Assembly: GCA_964019165.1 (NCBI GenBank)
Contig: OZ025287.1
Location: 10,273,642-10,337,641 of the forward strand
From: Mastigias papua
Lineage: Eukaryota > Cnidaria > Scyphozoa > Rhizostomeae > Mastigiidae
Length of the DNA stretch: 64,000 bases
Reading direction: 5' to 3'
Position numbers and translations under genes: made by a program. Below, piece after piece: positions 13,811 to 28,315 of the stretch (positions are counted from its first letter, which is position 1; each line of letters begins with the position of its first letter). Under the pieces are notes generated by a model. It searched no databases, was not told where the DNA came from, and worked only from the letters and a program-made list of their open reading frames with translations.

Positions 13811-16800
13811 ATGTTCAATCATAATCAATCAATGTCAAATGTGGTCATTTTTGAGCAAAATACCAAAGCTATAGCCTTACTTTTTGGCCAAAAATCGCTT
13901 ATTGTAATCACTTTTAAATGTTCAATCAAAATCAATCAATTTCTAATTTGGTCAGTTTTTGAGGAAAATAGCAAGGCTATAGCCTTACTTTTTGGCCAAA
14001 AATCACTCAGTTTCATCACTTTTCAATGTTCAATCATAATCAATCAATGTCAAATGTGGTCATTTGTGAGCAAAATACCAAGGTTATAGCCTTACTTTTT
14101 GGCCAAAAATCGCTCATTGTCATCACTTTTCAATGTTCAATCAAAATCAATCAATGTCAGATTTGGTCATTTGTGAGCAAAATACCAAGGCTATAGCCTT
14201 ACTCTTTGGCCAAAAATCGCTCATTTTCATCACTGTTCAATGGTCAATCAAAATCAATCAATTTCAAATGTGGTCATTTGTGAGCAAAATACCAAGGATA
14301 TAGCCTTACTTTTTGGCCAAAAATCGCTCATTTTCATCACTTTTGAATGGTCAACCACAATCAATCAATTTAAAATGTGGTCATTTTTGAGCAATATACC
14401 AAGCTTATAGCATTACGTTTTGGCCAAAAATCGCTCATTGTCATCACTTTTCAATGCTCAATCATACTCAATCAGTTTCAAATTTGGTCACTTTTGAGCA
14501 AAATACCAAGGTTATAGCCTTACTTTTTGGCCACAAATCGCTGATTTTCATCAGTGTTCAATGTTCACTCGATATCACTCAATGTCAAATTTGGTCATTT
14601 TTGAGCAAAATACCAAGGCTATAGCCTTACTGTTTGGCCAAAAATCCCTCATTTTCATCACTGTTCAATGTTCAATCAAAATCAATCAATTTCAAATTCG
14701 CTCAGTTTTGAGCAAAATACCAAGGCTATAGCCTTACTCTTTGGCCAAAAATCCCTCATTTTCATCACTGTTCAATGTTCAATCAAAATCAATCAATTTC
14801 AAATTTGCTCATGTTTGAGCAAAATACCAAGGCTATAGCCTTACTCTGTGGCCAAAAATCGCTCATTGTCATCACTTTTCAATGTTCAACCATAATCAAT
14901 CAATTTCAAATTTGGTCATTTTTGAGCAAAATACCAAAGCTATAGCCTTACTTTTTGGCCAAAAATCGGTTATTGTAATCACTTTTAAATGTTCAATCAA
15001 AATCAGTCAATTTCTAATTTGGTCAGTGTTTGAGCAAAATAGCAAGGCTATAGCCTTACTTTTTGGCCAAAAATCGCTCAGTTTCATCACTTTTCAATGT
15101 TCAATCATAATCAATCAATGTGAAATGTGGTCATTTTTGAGCAAAATACCAAGGTTATAGCCTTACTTTTTGGCCAAACATCGCGCATTTTCATCACTTT
15201 TCAATGTTCAATCAAAATCAATCAATTTCAAATGTGGTCATTTTTGAGCAAAATAGCAAGGCTATAGCCTTACTGTTTGGCCAAAAATCACTCATTTTCA
15301 TCACTTTTCAATGTTCAGTGAAAATCACTCAATTTCAAATTTTGTCAGTTTTGTGGAAAATACCAAGGATATATCCTTACCCTTTGACCAAAAATCGTTT
15401 AATCTCATCACGTTTCAATGTTCAATCAAAATCAATCAATGTCAAGTGTGGTCATTGTTAAGCAAAATACCAAGGCTATAGCCTTACATTTTCGCCAAAA
15501 ATCGCTCATTTTCATCACTTGTCAATGTTCAATCAAAATCAATCAATTTCAAGTTTGGTCATGTTTGAGCAAAATACCAAGGCCATAGCCTTACTTTTTG
15601 GCCAAAAATCCCTCAGTTTCATCACTTTTCAATGGTCCATCAAAATCACTCAATTTCAAATTCGGTCAGGTTTGAGCAAAATACCAAGGTTATAGTCTTA
15701 CTTTTTGGCCAAAAATCGCTCATTGTCATCACCTGTCAATGTTCAATCAAAATCAATCAATTTCAAATGTGGGTATTATTGAGCAAAATACCAAGGCTAT
15801 AGCCTTACTTTTTGGCCAAACATCGCTCAGTTTCATCACTTTTTAATGTGCAATCTAAATCACTCAATGTCACATTTGGTCATTATTGAGCAAAATACTA
15901 AGGCTATAGCCTTACTTTTTGGCCAAAAATCCCTCAGTTTCATCACTTTTCAATGGTCCATCAAAATCACTCAATTTCAAATTTGGTCAGGTTTGAGCAA
16001 AATACCAAGGTTATAGTCTTACTTTTTGGCCAAAAATCCCTCATTTTCATCACTTTTGAAAGGTCCATCAAAATCAATCAATTTCAAATTTGGTCAAGTT
16101 TGAGCAAAATACCAAGGCTATAGCCTTACTCTTTGGCCAAACATCGCTCAGTTTCATCACTTTTTAATGTTCAATCTAAATCACTCAATGTCACATTTGG
16201 TCATTTTTGAGCAAAATACCAAGCCTATAGCCTTACTTTTCTTCCAAACATCGCGCATTTTCATCACTTTTCAATGGTCAATCAAAATCAATCAATTTCA
16301 AATGTGGTCATTTGTGAGCAAAATACCAAGGATATAGCCTTACTTTTTGGCCAAAAATCGCTCATTTTCATCACTTTTGAATGGTCAACCACAATCAATC
16401 AATTTAAAATGTGGTCATTTTTGAGCAATATACCAAGCTTATAGCATTACGTTTTGGCCAAAAATCGCTCATTGTCATCACTTTTCAATGCTCAATCATA
16501 CTCAATCAGTTTCAAATTTGGTCACTTTTGAGCAAAATACCAAGGTTATAGCCTTACTTTTTGGCCACAAATCGCTGATTTTCATCAGTGTTCAATGTTC
16601 ACTCGATATCACTCAATGTCAAATTTGGTCATTTTTGAGCAAAATACCAAGGCTATAGCCTTACTGTTTGGCCAAAAATCCCTCATTTTCATCACTGTTC
16701 AATGTTCAATCAAAATCAATCAATTTCAAATTCGCTCATTTTTGAGCAAAATACCAAGGCTATAGCCTTACTCTTTGGCCAAAAATCCCTCATTTTCATC

Positions 16801-19800
16801 ACTGTTCAATGTTCAATCAAAATCAATCAATTTCAAATTTGCTCATGTTTGAGCAAAATACCAAGGCTATAGCTTTACTCTGTGGCCAAAAATCGCTCAT
16901 TGTCATCACTTTTCAATGTTCAACCATAATCAATCAATTTCAAATTTGGTCATTTTTGAGCAAAATACCAAGGCTATAGCCTTACTTTTTGGCCAAAAAT
17001 TGCTCATTTTCATCACTGTTCAATGGTCAATCAAAATCAATCAATTTCAAATTTGGTCATTTTTGAGCAAAATACCAAGGCTATAGCCTTACTCTTTGGC
17101 CAAAAATCCCTCATTTTCATCACTGTTCAATGTTCAATCAAAATCAATCAATTTCAAATTTGCTCATGTTTGAGCAAAATACCAAGGCTATAGCCTTACT
17201 CTGTGGCCAAAAATCGCTCATTGTCATCACTTTTCAATGTTCAACCATAATCAATCAATTTCAAATTTGGTCATTTTTGAGCAAAATACCAAGGCTATAG
17301 CCTTACTTTTTGGCCAAAAATTGCTCATTTTCATCACTGTTCAATGGTCAATCAAAATCAATCAATTTCAAATTTGGTCATTTTTGAGCACAATACCAAG
17401 GATATAGCCTTACTTTTTTGCCAAAAATCGCTCATTGTCATCACTTTTCAATGGTCCATCCAAATCAATCAATTTGAAATGTGGTCACTTTTGAGCAATA
17501 TACCAAGGTTATAGCGTTACGTTTTGGCGAAAAAACGCTCATTGTCATCACTTTTCAATGTTCAATCATAATCAATCAATGTCAAATTTGGTCATTTGTG
17601 AGCAAAATACCAAGGCTATAGCCTTACTCTGTGGCCAAAAATCCCTCATTTTCATCACTGTTCAATGTTCAATCAAAATCAATCAATTTCAAATTTGCGC
17701 ATTTTTGAGCAAAATACCAAGGCTATAGCCTTACTCTTTGGCCAAAAATCGCTCATTGTCATCACTTTTCAATGTTCAACCATAATCAATCAATTTCAAA
17801 TTTGGTCATTTTTGAGCAAAATACCAAGGCTATAGCCTTACTTTTTTGCCAAAAATCGCTCATTGTCATCACTTTTCAATGGTCCATCCAAATCAATCAA
17901 TTTGAAATGTGGTCACTTTTGAGCAATATACCAAGGTTATAGCGTTACGTTTTGGCGAAAAAACGCTCATTGTCATCACTTTTCAATGTTCAATCATAAT
18001 CAATCAATGTCAAATTTGGTCATTTGTGAGCAAAATACCAAGGCTATAGCCTTACTGTTTGGCCAAAAATCCCTCATTTTCATCACTGTTCAATGTTCAA
18101 TCAAAATCAATCAATTTCAAATTCGCTCATTTTTGAGCAAAATACCAAGGCTATAGCCTTACTCTTTGGCCAAAAATCCCTCATTTTCATCACTGTTCAA
18201 TGTTCAATCAAAATCAATAAATTTCAAATTTGGTCATTTTTGAGCAAAATACTACGGATATAGCCTTACTTTTTTGCCAAAAATCGCTCATTGTCATCAC
18301 TTTTCAATGGTCCATCCAACTCAATCAATGTGAAATGTGGTCGTTTTTGTGCAATATACCAAGGTTATAGCGTTACTTTTCGGCGAAATATCGCTCATTG
18401 TCATCACTTTTCAATGTTCAATCATAATCAATCAATGTCAAATGTGGTCATTTTTGAGCAAAATACCAAAGCTATAGCCTTACTTTTTGGCCAAAAATCG
18501 CTTATTGTAATCACTTTTAAATGTTCAATCAAAATCAATCAATTTCTAATTTGGTCAGTTTTTGAGGAAAATAGCAAGGCTATAGCCTTACGTTTTGGCC
18601 AAAAATCGCTCAGTTTCATCACTTTTCAATGTTCAATCATAATCAATCAATGTCAAATGTGGTCATTTGTGAGCAAAATACCAAGGTTATAGCCTTACTT
18701 TTTGGCCAAAAATCGCTCATTGTCATCACTTTTCAATGTTCAATCAAAATCAATCAATGTCAGATTTGGTCATTTGTGAGCAAAATACCAAGGCTATAGC
18801 CTTACTCTTTGGCCAAAAATCGCTCATTTTCATCACTGTTCAATGGTCAATCAAAATCAATCAATTTCAAATGTGGTCATTTGTGAGCAAAATACCAAGG
18901 ATATAGCCTTACTTTTTGGCCAAAAATCGCTCATTTTCATCACTTTTGAATGGTCAACCACAATCAATCAATTTAAAATGTGGTCATTTTTGAGCAATAT
19001 ACCAAGCTTATAGCATTACGTTTTGGCCAAAAATCGCTCATTGTCATCACTTTTCAATGCTCAATCATACTCAATCAGTTTCAAATTTGGTCACTTTTGA
19101 GCAAAATACCAAGGTTATAGCCTTACTTTTTGGCCACAAATCGCTGATTTTCATCAGTGTTCAATGTTCACTCGATATCACTCAATGTCAAATTTGGTCA
19201 TTTTTGAGCAAAATACCAAGGCTATAGCCTTACTGTTTGGCCAAAAATCCCTCATTTTCATCACTGTTCAATGTTCAATCAAAATCAATCAATTTCAAAT
19301 TCGCTCATTTTTGAGCAAAATACCAAGGCTATAGCCTTACTCTTTGGCCAAAAATCCCTCATTTTCATCACTGTTCAATGTTCAATCAAAATCAATCAAT
19401 TTCAAATTTGCTCATGTTTGAGCAAAATACCAAGGCTATAGCCTTACTCTTTGGCCAAAAATCGCTCATTGTCATCACTTTTCAATGTTCAACCATAATC
19501 AATCAATTTCAAATTTGGTCATTTTTGAGCAAAATACCAAGGCTATAGCCTTACTTTTTGGCCAAAAATTGCTCATTTTCATCACTGTTCAATGGTCAAT
19601 CAAAATCAATCAATTTCAAATTTGGTCATTTTTGAGCACAATACCAAGGATATAGCCTTACTTTTTTGCCAAAAATCGCTCATTGTCATCACTTTTCAAT
19701 GGTCCATCCAAATCAATCAATTTGAAATGTGGTCACTTTTGAGCAATATACCAAGGTTATAGCGTTACGTTTTGGCGAAAAAACGCTCATTGTCATCACT

Positions 19801-22800
19801 TTTCAATGTTCAATCATAATCAATCAAATGTCAAATTTGGTCATTTGTGAGCAAAATACCAAGGCTATAGCCTTACTCTGTGGCCAAAAATCCCTCATTT
19901 TCATCACTGTTCAATGTTCAATCAAAATCAATCAATTTCAAATTTGCGCATTTTTGAGCAAAATACCAAGGCTATAGCCTTACTCTTTGGCCAAAAATCG
20001 CTCATTGTCATCACTTTTCAATGTTCAACCATAATCAATCAATTTCAAATTTGGTCATTTTTGAGCAAAATACCAAGGCTATAGCCTTACTTTTTTGCCA
20101 AAAATCGCTCATTGTCATCACTTTTCAATGGTCCATCCAAATCAATCAATTTGAAATGTGGTCACTTTTGAGCAATATACCAAGGTTATAGCGTTACGTT
20201 TTGGCGAAAAAACGCTCATTGTCATCACTTTTCAATGTTCAATCATAATCAATCAATGTCAAATTTGGTCATTTGTGAGCAAAATACCAAGGCTATAGCC
20301 TTACTGTTTGGCCAAAAATCCCTCATTTTCATCACTGTTCAATGTTCAATCAAAATCAATCAATTTCAAATTCGCTCATTTTTGAGCAAAATACCAAGGC
20401 TATAGCCTTACTCTTTGGCCAAAAATCCCTCATTTTCATCACTGTTCAATGTTCAATCAAAATCAATAAATTTCAAATTTGGTCATTTTTGAGCAAAATA
20501 CTACGGATATAGCCTTACTTTTTTGCCAAAAATCGCTCATTGTCATCACTTTTCAATGGTCCATCCAACTCAATCAATGTGAAATGTGGTCGTTTTTGTG
20601 CAATATACCAAGGTTATAGCGTTACTTTTCGGCGAAATATCGCTCATTGTCATCACTTTTCAATGTTCAATCATAATCAATCAATGTCAAATGTGGTCAT
20701 TTTTGAGCAAAATACCAAAGCTATAGCCTTACTTTTTGGCCAAAAATCGCTTATTGTAATCACTTTTAAATGTTCAATCAAAATCAATCAATTTCTAATT
20801 TGGTCAGTTTTTGAGGAAAATAGCAAGGCTATAGCCTTACGTTTTGGCCAAAAATCGCTCAGTTTCATCACTTTTCAATGTTCAATCATAATCAATCAAT
20901 GTCAAATGTGGTCATTTGTGAGCAAAATACCAAGGTTATAGCCTTACTTTTTGGCCAAAAATCGCTCATTGTCATCACTTTTCAATGTTCAATCATAATC
21001 AATCAATGTCAGATTTGGTCATTTGTGAGCAAAATACCAAGGCTATAGCCTTACTCTTTGGCCAAAAATCGCTCATTTTCATCACTGTTCAATGGTCAAT
21101 CAAAATCAATCAATTTCAAATGTGGTCATTTGTGAGCAAAATACCAAGGATATAGCCTTACTTTTTGGCCAAAAATCGCTCATTTTCATCACTTTTGAAT
21201 GGTCAACCACAATCAATCAATTTAAAATGTGGTCATTTTTGAGCAATATACCAAGCTTATAGCATTACGTTTTGGCCAAAAATCGCTCATTGTCATCACT
21301 TTTCAATGCTCAATCATACTCAATCAGTTTCAAATTTGGTCACTTTTGAGCAAAATACCAAGGTTATAGCCTTACTTTTTGGCCACAAATCGCTGATTTT
21401 CATCAGTGTTCAATGTTCACTCGATATCACTCAATGTCAAATTTGGTCATTTTTGAGCAAAATACCAAGGCTATAGCCTTACTGTTTGGCCAAAAATCCC
21501 TCATTTTCATCACTGTTCAATGTTCAATCAAAATCAATCAATTTCAAATTCGCTCATTTTTGAGCAAAATACCAAGGCTATAGCCTTACTCTTTGGCCAA
21601 AAATCCCTCATTTTCATCACTGTTCAATGTTCAATCAAAATCAATCAATTTCAAATTTGCTCATGTTTGAGCAAAATACCAAGGCTATAGCCTTACTCTG
21701 TGGCCAAAAATCGCTCATTGTCATCACTTTTCAATGTTCAACCATAATCAATCAATTTCAAATTTGGTCATTTTTGAGCAAAATACCAAGGCTATAACCT
21801 TACTTTTTGGCCAAAAATTGCTCATTTTCATCACTGTTCAATGGTCAATCAAAATCAATCAATTTGAAATGTGGTCACTTTTGAGCAATATACCAAGGTT
21901 ATAGCGTTACGTTTTGGCGAAAAAACGCTCATTGTCATCACTTTTCAATGTTCAATCATAATCAATCAATGTCAAATTTGGTCATTTGTGAGCAAAATAC
22001 CAAGGCTATAGCCTTACTGTTTGGCCAAAAATCCCTCATTTTCATCACTGTTCAATGTTCAATCAAAATCAATCAATTTCAAATTCGCTCATTTTTGAGC
22101 AAAATACCAAGGCTATAGCCTTACTCTTTGGCCAAAAATCCCTCATTTTCATCACTGTTCAATGTTCAATCAAAATCAATAAATTTCAAATTTGGTCATT
22201 TTTGAGCAAAATACTACGGATATAGCCTTACTTTTTTGCCAAAAATCGCTCATTGTCATCACTTTTCAATGGTCCATCCAACTCAATCAATGTGAAATGT
22301 GGTCGTTTTTGTGCAATATACCAAGGTTATAGCGTTACTTTTCGGCGAAATATCGCTCATTGTCATCACTTTTCTATGTTCAATCATAATCAATCAATGT
22401 CAAATGTGGTCATTTTTGAGCAAAATACCAAAGCTATAGCCTTACTTTTTGGCCAAAAATCGCTTATTGTAATCACTTTTAAATGTTCAATCAAAATCAA
22501 TCAATTTCTAATTTGGTCAGTTTTTGAGGAAAATAGCAAGGCTATAGCCTTACGTTTTGGCCAAAAATCGCTCAGTTTCATCACTTTTCAATGTTCAATC
22601 ATAATCAATCAATGTCAAATGTGGTCATTTGTGAGCAAAATACCAAGGTTATAGCCTTACTTTTTGGCCAAAAATCGCTCATTGTCATCACTTTTCAATG
22701 TTCAATCATAATCAATCAATGTCAGATTTGGTCATTTGTGAGCAAAATACCAAGGCTATAGCCTTACTCTTTGGCCAAAAATCGCTCATTTTCATCACTG

Positions 22801-24240
22801 TTCAATGGTCAATCAAAATCAATCAATTTCAAATGTGGTCATTTGTGAGCAAAATACCAAGGATATAGCCTTACTTTTTGGCCAAAAATCGCTCATTTTC
22901 ATCACTTTTGAATGGTCAACCACAATCAATCAATTTAAAATGTGGTCATTTTTGAGCAATATACCAAGCTTATAGCATTACGTTTTGGCCAAAAATCGCT
23001 CATTGTCATCACTTTTCAATGCTCAATCATACTCAATCAGTTTCAAATTTGGTCACTTTTGAGCAAAATACCAAGGTTATAGCCTTACTTTTTGGCCACA
23101 AATCGCTGATTTTCATCAGTGTTCAATGTTCACTCGATATCACTCAATGTCAAATTTCGTCATTTTTGAGCAAAATACCAAGGCTATAGCCTTACTGTTT
23201 GGCCAAAAATCCCTCATTTTCATCACTGTTCAATGTTCAATCAAAATCAATCAATTTCAAATTCGCTCATTTTTGAGCAAAATACCAAGGCTATAGCCTT
23301 ACTCTTTGGCCAAAAATCCCTCATTTTCATCACTGTTCAACGTTCAATCAAAATCAATCAATTTCAAATTTGCTCATGTTTGAGCAAAATACCAAGGCTA
23401 TAGCCTTACTCTGTGGCCAAAAATCGCTCATTGTCATCACTTTTCAATGTTCAACCATAATCAATCAATTTCAAATTTGGTCATTTTTGAGCAAAATACC
23501 AAGGCTATAACCTTACTTTTTGGCCAAAAATTGCTCATTTTCATCACTGTTCAATGGTCAATCAAAATCAATCAATTTCAAATTTGGTCATTTTTGAGCA
23601 CAATACCAAGGATATAGCCTTACTTTTTTGCCAAAAATCGCTCATTGTCATCACTTTTCAATGGTCCATCCAAATCAATCAATGTGAAATGTGGTCACTT
23701 TTGAGCAATATACCAAGGTTATAGCGTTACGTTTTGGCGAAAAAACGCTCATTATCATCACTTTTCAATGTTCAATCATAATCAATCAATGTCAAATTTG
23801 GTCATTTGTGAGCAAAATACCAAGGCTATAGCCTTACTCTGTGGCCAAAAATCCCTCATTTTCATCACTGTTCAATGTTCAATCAAAATCAATCAATTTC
23901 AAATTTGCGCATTTTTGAGCAAAATACCAAGGCTATAGCCTTACTCTTTGGCCAAAAATCGCTCATTGTCATCACTTTTCAATGTTCAACCATAATCAAT
24001 CAATTTCAAATTTGGTCATTTTTGAGCAAAATACCAAGGCTATAGCCTTACTTTTTTGCCAAAAATCGCTCATTGTCATCACTTTTCAATGGTCCATCCA
24101 AATCAATCAATTTGAAATGTGGTCACTTGTGAGCAATATACCAAGGTTATAGCGTTACGTTTTGGCGAAAAAACGCTCATTGTCATCACTTTTCAATGTT
24201 CAATCATAATCAATCAATGTCAAATTTGGTCATTTGTGAG
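13811..24240. repeat. Higher-order repeat block, periods 16-24 monomers
   Basis: The variant CAACCACAATCAATCAATTT occurs at 14352, 16386, 18955, 21204 and 22917. Spacings are 2034, 2569, 2249 and 1713 bases, or 19, 24, 21 and 16 monomers within two bases. Long stretches between these landmarks are nearly identical between copies. Three copies of an identical 133-codon open frame start at 18291, 20540 and 22253. The changing unit length suggests repeated amplification with internal deletions. Confidence 0.85.
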
Positions 24241-27200
24241 CAAAATATCAAGGCTATAGCCTTACTTTTTGGCCAAAAATCGCTCATATTCATCACTTCT
24301 CAATGTTAAATCACAGTTAATCAATTTCAAATTTGGTCATTTTTGAGCAAAATACCAAGGCTATAGCCTTACTTTTTGGCTAAAAATCGCTCATTTTCAT
24401 CACTTTTAAATGGTCAATCAAAATCAATCAATTTGAAATGTGGTCAGTTTTGAGCAAAATACCAAGGCTATAGCCTTACTTTTTGGCCAAAAATCGCTCA
24501 TTGTTATCACTTTTCAATGTTCAACCATAATTAATCAAGTTCAAATTTGGTCATGTTTGAGCAAAATACCAAGGCTATAGCCTTACTTTTTGGCCAAAAA
24601 TCGCTCATGTTCATCACTTTTAAATGTTCAATCAAAATCAATCAATTTCAAATTTTGTCATTTGTGAGCAAAATATCAAGGCTATAGCCTTACTTTTTGG
24701 CTAAAAATCGCTCATTTTCATCACTTTTAAATGGTCAATCAAAATCAATCAATTTGAAATGTGGTCAGTTTTGAGCAAAATACCAAGGCTATAGCCTTAC
24801 TTTTTGGCCAAAAATCGCTCATTGTCATCACTTTTCAATGTTCAATCAAAATCAATCAATTTCAAATTTGGTCAGTGTTGAGCAAAATACCAAGGCTATA
24901 GCCTTACTTTTTGGCCAAAAATCGCTCATTTTCATCACTGTTCAATGTTCAATCAAAATCAATCAATTTCAAATTTGGTCATGTGTGAGCAAAATATCAA
25001 GGCTATAGCCTTACGTTTTGGCCAAAAATCGCTCATATTCATCACTGGTCAATTGTCAATCAAAATCAATCAATTTCAGTTGTGGTCATTTTTGAGCAAA
25101 ATACCAAGGCTATAGCCTTACTTTTTGGCCAACAGTCGCTCATTTTCATCACTGTTCAATGGTCAATCAAAATCAATCAATGTCAAATTTGGTCATTTTT
25201 GAGCAAAATACTACGGATATAGCCTTACTTTTTTGCCAAAAATCGCTCATTGTCATCACTTTTCAATGGTCCGTCCAAATCAATCAATTTGAAATGTGGT
25301 CGTTTTTGTGCAATATACCAAGGGTATAGCGTTACTTTTTTGCGAAAAAACGCTCATTGTCATCACCTTTCAATGTTCAATCATAATCAATCAATGTCAA
25401 ATTTGGTCATTTGTGAGCAAAATATCAAGGCTATAGCCTTACTTTTTGGCCAAAAATCGCTCATATTCATCACTTCTCAATGTTAAATCACAGTTAATCA
25501 ATTTCAAATTTGGTCATTTTTGAGCAAAATACCAAGGCTATAGCCTTACTTTTTGGCTAAAAGTCGCTCATTTTCATCACTTTTAAATGGTCAATCAAAA
25601 TCAATCAATTTCAAATTTGGTCATTTTTGAGCAAAATACCAAGGCTATAGCCTTACTTTTTGGCCACAAATCACTGATTTTCATCAGTGTTCAATGTTCA
25701 CTCAATATCACTCAATGTCAAATTTGGTCATTTTTGAGCAGAATACCAAGGCTATAGCCTTACTGTTTGGCCAAAAATCCCTCATTTTCATCACTGTTCA
25801 ATGTTCAATCAAAATCAATCAATTTCAAATTCGCTCATTTTTGAGCAAAATACCAAGGCTATAGCCTTACTCTGTGGCCAAAAATCCCTCATTTTCATCA
25901 CTGTTCAATGTTCAATCAAAATCAATCAATTTCAAATTTGCGCATTTTTGAGCAAAATACCTAGGCTATAGCCTTACTCTTTGGCCAAAAATCGCTCATT
26001 GTCATCACTTTTCAATGTTCAACCATAATCAATCAATTTCAAATTTGGTCATTTTTGAGCAAAATACCAAGGATATAGCCTTACTTTTTTGCCAAAAATC
26101 GCTCATTGTCATCACTTTTCAATGGTCCATCCAAATCAATCAATTTGAAATGTGGTCACTTTTGAGCAATATACCAAGGTTATAGCGTTACGTTTTGGCG
26201 AAAAAACGCTCATTGTCATCACTTTTCAATGTTCAATCATAATCAATCAATGTCAAATTTGGTCATTTGTGAGCAAAATATCAAGGCTATAGCCTTACTT
26301 TTTGGCCAAAAATCGCTCATATTCATCACTTCTCAATGTTAAATCACAGTTAATCAATTTCAAATTTGGTCATTTTTGATCAAAATACCAAGGCTATAGC
26401 CTTACTTTTTGGCTAAAAATCGCTCATTTTCATCACTTTTAAATGGTCAATCAAAATCAATCAATTTCAAATTTGGTCATTTTTGAGCAAAATACCAAGG
26501 CTATAGCCTTACTTTTTGGCCACAAATCGCTGATTTTCATCAGTGTTCAATGTTCACTCAATATCACTCAATGTCAAATTTGGTCATTTTTGAGCAGAAT
26601 ACCAAGGCTATAGCCTTACTGTTTGGCAAAAAATCCCTCATTTTCATCACTGTTCAATGTTCAATCAAAAGCAATCAATTTCAAATTCGCTCATTTGTGA
26701 GCAAAATACCAAGGCTATAGCCTTACTCTGTGGCCAAAAATCCCTCATTTTCATCACTGTTCAATGTTCAATCAAAATCAATCAATTTCAAATTTGCGCA
26801 TTTTTGAGCAAAATACCAAGGCTATAGCCTTACTCTTTGGCCAAAAATCGCTCATTGTCATCACTTTTCAATGTTCAACCATAATCAATCAATTTCAAAT
26901 TTGGTCATTTTTGAGCAAAATACCAAGGATATAGCCTTACTTTTTCGCCAAAAATCGCTCATTGTCATCACTTTTCAATGGTCCATCCAAATCAATCAAT
27001 TTGAAATGTGGTCACTTTTGAGCAATATACCAAGGTTATAGCGTTACGTTTTGGCGAAAAAACGCTCATTGTCATCACTTTTCAATGTTCAATCATAATC
27101 AATCAATGTCAAATTTGGTCATTTGTGAGCAAAATATCAAGGCTATAGCCTTACTTTTTGGCCAAAAATCGCTCATATTCATCACTTCTCAATGTTAAAT

Positions 27201-27790
27201 CACAGTTAATCAATTTCAAATTTGGTCATTTTTGAGCAAAATACCAAGGCTATAGCCTTACTTTTTGGCTAAAAATCGCTCATTTTCATCACTTTTAAAT
27301 GGTCAATCAAAATCAATCAATTTCAAATTTGGTCATTTTTGAGCAATATACCAAGGTTATAGCGTTACGTTTTGGCGAAAAAACGCTCATTGTCATCACT
27401 TTTCAATGTTCAATCATAATCAATCAATGTCAAATTTGGTCATTTGTGAGCAAAATATCAAGGCTATAGCCTTACTTTTTGGCCAAAAATCGCTCATATT
27501 CATCACTTCTCAATGTTAAATCACAGTTAATCAATTTCAAATTTGGTCATTTTTGAGCAAAATACCAAGGCTATAGCCTTACTTTTTGGCTAAAAATCGC
27601 TCATTTTCATCACTTTTAAATGGTCAATCAAAATCAATCAATTTCAAATTTGGTCATTTTTGAGCAAAATACCAAGGCTATAGCCTTACTTTTTGGCCAC
27701 AAGTCGCTGATTTTCATCAGTGTTCAATGTTCACTCAATATCACTCAATGTCAAATTTGGTCATTTTTGAGCAGAATACCAAGGCTATAG

Positions 27791-28301
27791 TGTAAAATCA
27801 CTCGATTTTACGGGATGCAAATATAAAAGGAATGAGTCACAAAAATACAAACAGGTCCTGTTAACGATAAAATGTCTCTACTTATCTAACGAAAACGCAA
27901 TACTCTAACGACGAACGGCGACTTTGACTGTACCTCACGACAACACTGTTAACGACGAGAACAATTTCTAACGACGACTTCACATAACGACTGACTACAC
28001 AGAACATTACATGCCTTATTTATACTAACACACATGACGTAACAACCTAATTATAACATATGGCGGACTAAGGGGGCAATGCAATGGCATGGTAACACAA
28101 CACAACAAACAACAGTATACTAAGATTAGACAATACGTCACGGACAAGTAAAGCAACATGATGACAGTAACAGTTGGAGATGATGATGATGATGCAACAC
28201 TTATGATGACGGGGCAACAAAAAACGGAACACATAGGAACAGAGAACCAACGTTACTGCACATGACGAAATGAGGATAAAAATAAAACTAGTACTCTAAC
28301 A
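27791..28301 (-). repeat. 3' LTR of the gag-only element
   Basis: 511 bp, identical to the copy at 29039-29549 except at 27855. On the minus strand it starts TGTTAGAG and ends TTTTACA. A hairpin GTAAAATC-ACTC-GATTTTAC lies at 27792-27811, at the U5 end of the LTR in element sense. Six TAACGA hexamers lie between 27862 and 27990. Small open frames inside it recur in both LTRs and are not considered genes. Confidence 0.93.
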
Positions 28302-28315
28302 TTACTCCCTCCTTC
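28302..28315 (-). other. Polypurine tract of the gag-only element
   Basis: The minus strand reads GAAGGAGGGAGTAA immediately before the 3' LTR start (TGTTAG). Eleven consecutive purines next to the LTR are the usual plus-strand primer signal. A small hairpin, CAAGCC-TCCT-GGCTTG, lies just upstream in element sense at 28321-28336. Confidence 0.75.

Larger units (their letters stand above)
1..27790. repeat. 107-bp tandem satellite array, left part
   Basis: Head-to-tail copies of a 107-bp AT-rich monomer fill this stretch, about 260 copies. The first base is already inside a monomer, so the array extends beyond the window. The period is read directly from recurring landmarks: the palindrome GGCTATAGCC, the string TTTTTGGCCAAAAA and the TCAAT-rich segment recur every 107 bases, with rare 1-2 base indels. 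Copies differ by scattered substitutions, and blocks of monomers repeat as higher-order units. All monomers I followed have the same orientation. No CENP-B-box-like motif was recognised. A centromeric or pericentromeric satellite is the natural reading, but location on the chromosome is inference. Confidence 0.98.

Noticed and set aside
28181..28196. Trinucleotide GATGATGATGATGATG microsatellite in the LTR
   Set aside because: Only about five units, identical in both LTRs. Too short to be of separate interest.
28025..28250. Small minus-strand frames in the gag-only LTR, repeated at 29273-29498
   Set aside because: They lie in LTR sequence, are identical because the LTRs are identical, and have low-complexity Ser/Val/Cys-rich translations with no motif.
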